A DNA stretch of 6,710 nucleotides from Aquisalimonas sp. (GTDB lineage: Bacteria; Pseudomonadota; Gammaproteobacteria; Nitrococcales; Aquisalimonadaceae). The notes under the pieces are model-generated. The model was given only the letters and a program-made list of their open reading frames with translations, was not told where the DNA came from and made no database searches. This document shows, in pieces, positions 1 through 5,436 of this stretch (its first letter is position 1; each line of letters starts with the position of its first letter). The stretch spans positions 1 through 6,710 of the forward strand of contig SLMR01000204.1 in the NCBI GenBank assembly GCA_007133445.1, written 5' to 3'. Position numbers and translations under genes: made by a program.

Positions 1-788
1 AGATGCCGCACCACCGGGCCGGACAGCCGGAACTGGACGTCGCGGGTGGCGCGCCTTCCGGCGTTTTGCATGTGATTGCGGCGGATGTTCATGCCACCGG
101 TGAATCCCACCTCGCCGTCCACCACCAGGAGCTTGCGGTGGTTGCGCAGGTTGATGCCCACCGGCCGCGCCGGAAAGCCGGGGAAGAACCGGGCCACGGG
201 CACACCGCGCCGCTGCAGGTCACCCACCATGGACGGCCAGGTGTAGCGCTCGCCGGCATTGTCGATGAGTACCCGCACCTCCACATCACGCGCCACGGCG
301 CGCTGCAGGGCCTCGGCAAAGCGCTGGCCGATGTGGTCGTTGCCGAAGATGTAGGTGGCCAGGGTTACGCTGGTCTCGGCCCCGTCGATGGCGGCCAGCA
401 TCGCCGGGTACGCCTCGTCGCCGTCCACCAGCACCTGCACCTGATTGCCCTGCACCAAGGGCCGGGGCACGACCCGGCTGCTGGCGCGGGCCAGCGCCTC
501 GAGATAATCGCGCTCCCTGCCAAGGCGGCTGCGCAGCACCGCGAGATCGCACTCGTGGGCGCGCTCGAACTCCGCCACCGACTCGCGCCCCATGGCGGCA
601 GCACGCCGGTTAATGCGGTTGACGCCGAACAGCAGGTAGAGCACCGCACCGATCAACGGCACCAGGAACAGCAGTGCGACCCACATCAGCGCGCTGCGGG
701 AGTCCCGCTTGGTGAGTACCGCATGGGCCGAGGCCAGCACTGCGAGAAGCGGCGCAAGCAGGGCGGCGAGGCTGTACCAGAAGTCCAT
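1..788 (-). CDS. cls: Cardiolipin synthase, phospholipase D family (N-terminal half, 3' end beyond window)
   Basis: Membrane enzyme that condenses two phosphatidylglycerol molecules into cardiolipin and glycerol, or a close PLD-family relative. The 262 complete codons in the window start at ATG 788, preceded by GGGGAG at 6-nt spacing. Residues about 3-22 and 33-55 are two hydrophobic membrane segments (second ends VPLIGAVLYLLFG), the layout of the usual PLDc_N region. A linker follows, then the first PLD domain with VLVDGDEAYPAMLAAIDGAE at about 119-138. The first HKD motif is complete: H217-R-K219-x4-D224, followed by GFTGGMN at 228-234. The second HKD motif lies past the window edge, so its integrity is unknown; family members are about 480 residues. 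The gene begins 25 bp after ubiA on the same strand and is probably co-transcribed with it. The PLD family assignment is very firm. The exact Cls type (A, B or C) cannot be set from this half, though the two N-terminal membrane segments favour ClsA-like. Confidence 0.9.
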   Translation of the reverse strand, partial: MDFWYSLAALLAPLLAVLASAHAVLTKRDSRSALMWVALLFLVPLIGAVLYLLFGVNRINRRAAAMGRESVAEFERAHECDLAVLRSRLGRERDYLEALARASSRVVPRPLVQGNQVQVLVDGDEAYPAMLAAIDGAETSVTLATYIFGNDHIGQRFAEALQRAVARDVEVRVLIDNAGERYTWPSMVGDLQRRGVPVARFFPGFPARPVGINLRNHRKLLVVDGEVGFTGGMNIRRNHMQNAGRRATRDVQFRLSGPVVRH

Positions 789-792
789 GGCG

Positions 793-810
793 CTCCCCGG
801 TGATCCCGGG
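793..810 (-). promoter_or_regulatory. cls ribosome binding site partly inside a short hairpin
   Basis: The gap between ubiA and cls contains CCCGG and CCGGG (796-800 and 806-810) as inverted arms around a 5-nt loop. The presumed Shine-Dalgarno GGGGAG of cls (793-798) overlaps the proximal arm. Pairing would partly hide the SD, and ribosomes finishing ubiA at 814 would open it. The hairpin is seen directly; a regulatory role is an inference, and a 5-bp stem in DNA this GC-rich may be chance. Confidence 0.35.
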
Positions 811-813
811 CCG

Positions 814-1692
814 TCAGTTCGCGGCCCAGCCGTAGCTCAGCAGAATACCCACGAACACCACACCGCCGTAGATATTGTTGTTCAGAAAGGCCTGGAAGCA
901 GCCCTCCCGCGAGCGGTCGCGGATCAGCCATTGCTGGTAGCCGAACAGTAGCGTTGCCAGCAGCAGGGCCAGATAGTAGACGGGGCCGAGTTCTGCCTGC
1001 AGCCCCACGAACAGCAGCGTCAGGGTCATGAGCCCCTGCAGCAGCCCGATGAGCAGGCGGTCATTGTCACCGAACAGGATGGCCGTGGACTTGACGCCGA
1101 TCCGCAGGTCATCGTCCCGGTCCACCATGGCGTACTGGGTGTCGTAGACGGTGGCCCAGACCACGGCAGCGATGAACACCAGCCACGCCAGATCCGGGAC
1201 GGTACCGGTCTGGGCGGCAAACGCCATGGGCACGGCCCAGCCGAAGGCCGCTCCAAGATGCACCTGAGGCAGATGAGTGTAGCGTTTGGCAAACGGGTAG
1301 GTCGCCGCCAGCGCCACCGCCACCAGGGACAGCAGGATGGTGAGGGTATTCATCAGCAGCACCAGCCCGAACGCCACCAGACAGAGCACCACGAACAGCG
1401 CCAGGGCCTCGCGCTCGCTGACCTTGCCCTGGGCCATGGGCCTGTGGGTGGTGCGCTTGACGTGGCCATCCACATTGCGGTCCGCAAAGTCGTTGATGAC
1501 GCAGCCGGCCGCGCGCATGACGAGCACACCCAGGACGAACACGGTGAACACGGTGGGGTCCGGAAAGCCCTCGGCCGCCAGCCACAGCGCCCAGAGCATG
1601 GGCCACAGCAGCAGGAAGTTGCCGATGGGGCGATCCAGACGCGCCAGCCGGGCGTACTGCAGCAGGCGGTCGGCGATGAATGCGAGGCTCAT
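814..1692 (-). CDS. ubiA: 4-hydroxybenzoate polyprenyltransferase
   Basis: Integral membrane prenyltransferase that attaches the polyprenyl tail to 4-hydroxybenzoate, the second committed step of ubiquinone synthesis. From ATG 1692 it is 292 residues, matching E. coli UbiA (about 290). The first aspartate-rich Mg-prenyl diphosphate motif is N67-D68-x2-D71-x3-D75 (NDFADRNVD), followed by HVKRTTHRP. The second lies in [20 protein letters not shown] (183-202) with D191 and D195. Multiple hydrophobic segments between and after them fit the usual UbiA multi-helix fold. The frame is open a further 13 codons upstream, but those residues are arginine-rich and lie inside ubiC. ATG 1692 gives the conserved N-terminus ([16 protein letters not shown]) and has purine-rich AGGAGAGAGAG upstream. 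Its ATG overlaps the ubiC stop as ATGA, so translation is probably coupled. The product uses the 4-hydroxybenzoate made by the neighbouring UbiC. Confidence 0.97.
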   Translation of the reverse strand: MSLAFIADRLLQYARLARLDRPIGNFLLLWPMLWALWLAAEGFPDPTVFTVFVLGVLVMRAAGCVINDFADRNVDGHVKRTTHRPMAQGKVSEREALALFVVLCLVAFGLVLLMNTLTILLSLVAVALAATYPFAKRYTHLPQVHLGAAFGWAVPMAFAAQTGTVPDLAWLVFIAAVVWATVYDTQYAMVDRDDDLRIGVKSTAILFGDNDRLLIGLLQGLMTLTLLFVGLQAELGPVYYLALLLATLLFGYQQWLIRDRSREGCFQAFLNNNIYGGVVFVGILLSYGWAAN

Positions 1693-2282
1693 GCGCTTGC
1701 TCTCTCTCCTCTCGGCGTCGCCTCGACGCACGGATCACGCTGCCGGAACAGTGCCGGCAGGAACACCTCGGCCACCAGCAACGGCTGGCCGTGCAGGTAG
1801 TGAACGACGCGCCGGGCCCAGCAGCCCTGGATGTCGCGCCCGAGGCCCTCGCCCAAGCGCCGCGCCAGCCAGTCGCCCCGGCGCAGACAGGCCACATCCA
1901 TGGGCTCCCGCCGGCTGCCGGCACCCCGGAACAGCAGCTCGCCCAGCGGCCGCGTGCCCAGGTGCCGGAGGGCTTCATTACCGCGCACAAGCGAGCCGCG
2001 CGGGATCACCGTGCGGGCGAGAATCAGCGGCTCGCTCCCGCAACACAGCATCACCTCCCGCGCCCAGACCAAGCGGCGGCGATGGATGCGCAAGCGCCAC
2101 GCTTCTTCCAGTGCCGGTCGGGCCCAGGCCTGCCCGACGAGACGGACCCGGAACTGCCCCGGGCACTCCCGCCGCAGCCGCGCGGTCAGGGAACCGGTAT
2201 CCACCACCCAGTCGCGCTCCGGCCGGGGTACACCACTGCCGGGCCGGCCATCACGAACACGCCATTGCGCCGCGGGATTCAA
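1689..2282 (-). CDS. ubiC: Chorismate pyruvate-lyase
   Basis: Cytosolic enzyme that converts chorismate to 4-hydroxybenzoate and pyruvate, the entry step to ubiquinone. The 197-residue product is longer than E. coli UbiC (165), mainly by a loop and a basic C-terminal tail after LPALF. Family landmarks are [13 protein letters not shown] (24-36), REVMLC (75-80), LARTVIP (88-94, R90 equivalent to the active-site Arg76 of E. coli), [11 protein letters not shown] (108-118) and [11 protein letters not shown] (167-177, E172 equivalent to Glu155). The start is TTG at 2282. It is the first usable start in this frame, puts the conserved DW at the same distance from the N-terminus as in E. coli (W25 here, W28 there), and has AGAGGG (2291-2296) 8 nt upstream. 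ATG triplets nearby are out of frame. The stop overlaps the ubiA start by 4 bp (ATGA). Assignment is strong; the start codon is somewhat less certain. Confidence 0.93.
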   Translation of the reverse strand: MNPAAQWRVRDGRPGSGVPRPERDWVVDTGSLTARLRRECPGQFRVRLVGQAWARPALEEAWRLRIHRRRLVWAREVMLCCGSEPLILARTVIPRGSLVRGNEALRHLGTRPLGELLFRGAGSRREPMDVACLRRGDWLARRLGEGLGRDIQGCWARRVVHYLHGQPLLVAEVFLPALFRQRDPCVEATPRGERASA

Positions 2283-2355
2283 CGCGTCTGCCCTCTGGGT
2301 ACGAAGCGGGCCGGCAGTATCGCATGCACCCGCCCGGGCTGCATCCCGCGCCAGG
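2283..2355 (-). promoter_or_regulatory. recG-ubiC gap holding the ubiC ribosome binding site
   Basis: This 73-bp spacer is the longest gap in the ridA-to-cls unit. It holds the Shine-Dalgarno AGAGGG at 2291-2296 that supports the TTG start of ubiC. I see no convincing -35/-10 pair and no stem followed by a T-run, so there is no sequence reason to place a terminator or a separate ubiC promoter here. Read-through from recG is the simpler reading. Confidence 0.45.
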
Positions 2356-4446
2356 TCATACGCGCCCGTACCGGGCCGCCTCCCCGACCCAGCGCTGAAT
2401 CAGGGCCCGGGCATCCTCGGGTACCTCGCGCAGCATGTGGTCGGCGGCGCGCTGGACCGGCGCAATAAGGTCACCATCCCGCGTCAGGTCCGCGACTTTG
2501 AGCTGCCAGGCACCGGTCTGCCGGGTGCCGAGCAGCTCCCCCGGGCCGCGGATCTCCAGATCACGCCGGGCGATCTCGAAGCCGTCAGCGGACTCGCGCA
2601 GCACCGCCAGGCGCGCCCGGGCGGTGTCACCCAGCGGTGCGTGATAGAGCAGAACGCAACTGCTGGCGACCGCACCGCGACCGACACGCCCCCGCAACTG
2701 GTGCAACTGGGCAAGACCCAGGCGTTCCGGATTCTCGATCACCATCAGGCTGGCGTTGGGCACGTCCACCCCCACTTCGATGACGGTGGTCGCGACCAGC
2801 ACCTGCACCTCGCCGGCGGCGAACGCCTGCATGACGGCGTCCTTGTCGGTCGGCCGCATGCGACCATGCACGAGGCCGACACTCAGATCCGGCAACGCCG
2901 TCTGCAGTTCCTCGGCAGTCTCCGCCGCGGCCTGCGCCTGGAGCGCGTCCGATTCCTCGATCAGCGTGCACACCCAGTACGCCTGACGTCCCTCGGCGCA
3001 GGCCTTGGCGATACTGGTCATCACCTCCGCGCGCCGGCTGTCGGGAACGGCGACGGTGGTCACCGGCAGACGGCCCGGCGGCAGTTCATCGATCACGGAG
3101 ACGTCCAGATCCGCATAGGCGGTCATGGCCAGCGTGCGCGGGATCGGGGTCGCCGTCATAATCAGCTGGTGGGGCTGGGCACGCCGGGAATGCCCTTTCT
3201 CGCGCAGGGCCAGGCGCTGATGCACACCGAAGCGGTGCTGTTCGTCCACGACCACCAGCCCCAGGCGCCAGAAGACGACCTCCTCCTGGAACAGGGCATG
3301 GGTGCCCACTACCAGCCGGGTCTCGCCGGTTGCCAGTGCGTCCAGGACCTGGCGGCGTTCGCCCGCGGGCATGCGGCCAGACAGCCAGGCCACGTCCACT
3401 CCCAGCGGCGCGAGCCAGTCACGGAAGTTGCGGTAGTGCTGCTCGGCCAGCAGTTCCGTGGGCGCCATGATCGCCGCCTGCATGCCGCTTTCCACGCAAC
3501 GCAGGGCTGCCAGGGCGGCAACCACCGTCTTGCCCGAGCCAACGTCGCCCTGCACCAGGCGCAGCATGGGGGCACGGCTGGCCATGTCAGCCGCCGTCTC
3601 GCCGTCCACCTGTGCCTGGGCGGCAGTCAGCGTGAAAGGCAGGCTGTCACGGAACGCGCCGGTAAGCCGGCCAGTGCCGCGAAGCACCGGGGCCTTCGCC
3701 TCGGAGCGCAGGGTATGGCGCTGCAGCCGCAGGGTCAGATGGTGCGCCAGCAGCTCTTCGATGATCAGCCGGCGGCGCGCAGGATAATCCGGCGCCTCCA
3801 GCGCCGCCAGGCTGATCTCCGGCGGGGGACGATGCAGGGTTTCAATCGCCTCGCCCAGGCTGGGCAGATCCCATTCCCGGCGCAGAGCCTCCGTCAGCAA
3901 CTCCGGTGGCGGCGTCCGGGCCAGCCAGGCGAGCGCCTGGTCCATCAAGCGACGCAGGCTGCTCTGGTTCAGCCCCTGGGTGGTGGGATAGACGGGCAGC
4001 AGACCATCACCGTGGGTGTCGTCCGCCGCGCCGATCTCCAGCTCCGGGTGAATCATCTGCAGCCCACCCGGCCCCTCGCGCACCTCACCGAAACAGCGTA
4101 CCCGGGTGCCCCGCGCCAGGCGCTTGCGCTGGGACGCATGAAAATGGAAGAACACCAGGGTTAGGCCACCGGTGCCGTCGGTGATCCGGCACAGCAGCCG
4201 TGCGCGGCGCCCGGAGGCAACCTCCGAGAGTTCCACCGTGCCGCTGGTGAGCGCCTGCTCGCCGGGACGCAATTCGCCGATAAGACGCACCCGGCTACGG
4301 TCCTCGTAGCGTAACGGCAGATGCAGCAGCAGATCCTGCACGGAACCGATGCCCAGATGCGCCAGGCGCTCTGCCTGACGGGCGCCGACCCCGCGCAGGG
4401 TGGTGACGGGCTGCTCCAGGGCGCAGACATCCCTGTCGGCGGCCAT
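2356..4446 (-). CDS. recG: ATP-dependent DNA helicase RecG
   Basis: Superfamily 2 double-strand DNA translocase that reverses stalled replication forks and branch-migrates Holliday junctions. The 696-residue product matches the family length (E. coli 693). The N-terminal part (about 1-160) carries the helix-hairpin-like start (LRGVGARQAERLAHLGI) and the OB-fold wedge domain around 50-135. Helicase lobe 1 has FTLTAAQ (271-277), Walker A GDVGSGKT (300-307), APTELLAEQH (328-337), the DExH box as DEQH (401-404) and TATPIPRTLAMT (431-442). Lobe 2 has HGRMRPTDKDAVM (527-539), VATTVIEVGVDVPNA (551-565) and QLRGRVGRG (583-591). The RecG-specific translocation (TRG) region RGPGELLGTRQTG is at 633-645. 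All motifs are intact. ATG 4446 lies 5 bp after the ridA stop; its best SD is AAGGG inside the last codons of ridA, suggesting coupled translation. Confidence 0.98.
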   Translation of the reverse strand: MAADRDVCALEQPVTTLRGVGARQAERLAHLGIGSVQDLLLHLPLRYEDRSRVRLIGELRPGEQALTSGTVELSEVASGRRARLLCRITDGTGGLTLVFFHFHASQRKRLARGTRVRCFGEVREGPGGLQMIHPELEIGAADDTHGDGLLPVYPTTQGLNQSSLRRLMDQALAWLARTPPPELLTEALRREWDLPSLGEAIETLHRPPPEISLAALEAPDYPARRRLIIEELLAHHLTLRLQRHTLRSEAKAPVLRGTGRLTGAFRDSLPFTLTAAQAQVDGETAADMASRAPMLRLVQGDVGSGKTVVAALAALRCVESGMQAAIMAPTELLAEQHYRNFRDWLAPLGVDVAWLSGRMPAGERRQVLDALATGETRLVVGTHALFQEEVVFWRLGLVVVDEQHRFGVHQRLALREKGHSRRAQPHQLIMTATPIPRTLAMTAYADLDVSVIDELPPGRLPVTTVAVPDSRRAEVMTSIAKACAEGRQAYWVCTLIEESDALQAQAAAETAEELQTALPDLSVGLVHGRMRPTDKDAVMQAFAAGEVQVLVATTVIEVGVDVPNASLMVIENPERLGLAQLHQLRGRVGRGAVASSCVLLYHAPLGDTARARLAVLRESADGFEIARRDLEIRGPGELLGTRQTGAWQLKVADLTRDGDLIAPVQRAADHMLREVPEDARALIQRWVGEAARYGRV

Positions 4447-4451
4447 GGCCT

Positions 4452-4841
4452 TCAGCCCTTGCTGCGCACCAGCACGGCATCCATTTCGACGCCCGCTCCC
4501 TTGGGCAGGCTGGCCACGCCCAGGGCGGCGCGCGCCGGATAGGGCGCATCGAAATGCTCTTCCATCATCTCGTTGACCACGCCGAAATTACCCAGGTCGG
4601 TCAGATAGATGTTGAGCTTGACGATGTCGGTGAACCCGGCGTCGGCGGCCTCGCAGACGGCCCGCAGATTGTTGAACACCTGCTCCACCTGCGCCCGGAT
4701 ATCGCCACGCACCAGTTCCATGCTCTCCGGCTCCAGCGGAATCTGCCCGGACAGGTATACCGTGTCACCGATCCGGATGGCCTGGGAATACGGGCCGATG
4801 GCCGAAGGTGCCCGATCCGTGTGGATCACTTCCCGCGTCAT
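4452..4841 (-). CDS. ridA: RidA family 2-iminobutanoate/2-iminopropanoate deaminase
   Basis: Small cytosolic enzyme that hydrolyses reactive enamine/imine intermediates released by PLP-dependent dehydratases, so protecting PLP enzymes; family members are homotrimers. The 129 residues equal the family norm. Signature features are [12 protein letters not shown] (11-22), YLSGQIPL (29-36), [10 protein letters not shown] (57-66), [10 protein letters not shown] (74-83) and [20 protein letters not shown] (101-120). R104 in PAR is the substrate-carboxylate-binding arginine (Arg105 in E. coli) and E119 is the conserved late glutamate. ATG 4841 is preceded by AGGAGAGG about 10-12 nt upstream. It is the first gene of the tight minus-strand run leading into recG. 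Family membership is certain; the precise substrate is inferred from the archetype. Confidence 0.95.
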   Translation of the reverse strand: MTREVIHTDRAPSAIGPYSQAIRIGDTVYLSGQIPLEPESMELVRGDIRAQVEQVFNNLRAVCEAADAGFTDIVKLNIYLTDLGNFGVVNEMMEEHFDAPYPARAALGVASLPKGAGVEMDAVLVRSKG

Positions 4842-4935
4842 GATTGAGGGTCCTCTCCTGCGTCGACAAAGAACGGTCTGGAATGAACGTATCGTTGCCG
4901 CCCTAAGGTATCAGAAAGCCGCGCCGCCGTAGTGT
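4842..4935 (-). other. Spacer upstream of ridA, likely position of the operon promoter
   Basis: These 94 bp separate the GGDEF remnant from ridA. The part at about 4863-4920 is visibly more AT-rich than the surroundings, as expected for a promoter. It also contains a small perfect inverted repeat, AACG-ATA-CGTT, at about 4885-4895. No hexamer pair matches a sigma-70 consensus well enough to assign, so the promoter is inferred from position and composition only. The ridA SD AGGAGAGG lies at the downstream end. Confidence 0.3.
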
Positions 4936-5427
4936 TCAGGGCGTTGCCGGCAACGGCGCACCAGCATCGATCTGGTCGAGGACAGCCCGGTTGCGACCAG
5001 CGGTCTTGGCCTGGTAAAGCGCGGCGTCGGCCCGGCGCAGCCAGTCCCGCCAGCTCTCCCCCGGGGCCAGCTCCGCAACGCCCAGGGACACGGTGAGGCA
5101 GCGGTCAACAGCAAACGGCGACCCTGCCACCTGGCGACGGAGCTGCTCGGCGGCGACCCAGGCATCCTCCTAGGGAGTGGAGCGGAATAGCAGGACGAAT
5201 TCCTCGCCGCTGTAGCGGAACATGCGGTCACTGCGTCGCAGGCGCTGCTGACACAGCCGTATCAGCTCCGCCAGCATGTCGAGTTTCAAGACGCACGATG
5301 ACTCACTGGCCAGCAATCCATTGGCATTGGCTTGATCACTCCGGGCTGCCGTCGTCACCGAACCGGGACTCGGGCACGGAATAACAACTGTGGCATTTAC
5401 GGTACCGGATTCCCCGGAGCCATGCAC
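4936..5427 (-). pseudogene. GGDEF (diguanylate cyclase) domain remnant, N-terminally truncated and split by an in-frame TAG
   Basis: An intact GGDEF domain makes c-di-GMP from two GTP. Here the recognisable portion starts near 5283 with LDMLAELIRLCQQRL. It continues through the I-site RxxD (RRSD, 5227-5238), five residues, then the signature as SGEEF (5197-5211) and VLLFRSTP. A TAG stop follows at 5170-5172. Reading through it in the same frame gives EDAWVAAEQLRRQVAGSPF, then TVSLGVAE and RADAALYQAKTAGRN, the classic C-terminal end of the domain, with TGA at 4936. So a single nonsense codon, not a frameshift, breaks it. The usual front of the domain (DxLTGLxNR and DxDxFKxxND) is missing. The roughly 150 bp between 5284 and the nuclease stop at 5439 translate to nothing I recognise in any minus-strand frame. 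No sensor domain is present. Function is almost certainly lost. Confidence 0.85.
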
Positions 5428-5436
5428 GGCAGCGCC

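Noticed and set aside
3..803. 266-codon plus-strand open frame
   Set aside because: Antisense to the cardiolipin synthase, which has membrane segments and a full HKD motif on the minus strand.
1258..2468. Overlapping plus-strand open frames opposite ubiA and ubiC
   Set aside because: Antisense shadows of two confidently identified genes. No domain, no plausible ribosome binding context, low-complexity composition.
1831..4164. 777-codon plus-strand open frame
   Set aside because: It lies opposite recG and ubiC, whose minus-strand products have complete family motifs. Its translation is Arg/His/Gln-rich with no recognisable domain, as expected of antisense frames in GC-rich DNA.
5170..5172. 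TAG read as pyrrolysine or programmed read-through
   Set aside because: The domain already lacks its N-terminal half and its normal signature residue, so simple gene decay explains the stop.
5395..5425. Possible terminator after the nuclease (CCGG-GGAAT-CCGG)
   Set aside because: Only a 4-bp self-complementary stem and no T-run follows; not distinguishable from chance in this composition.
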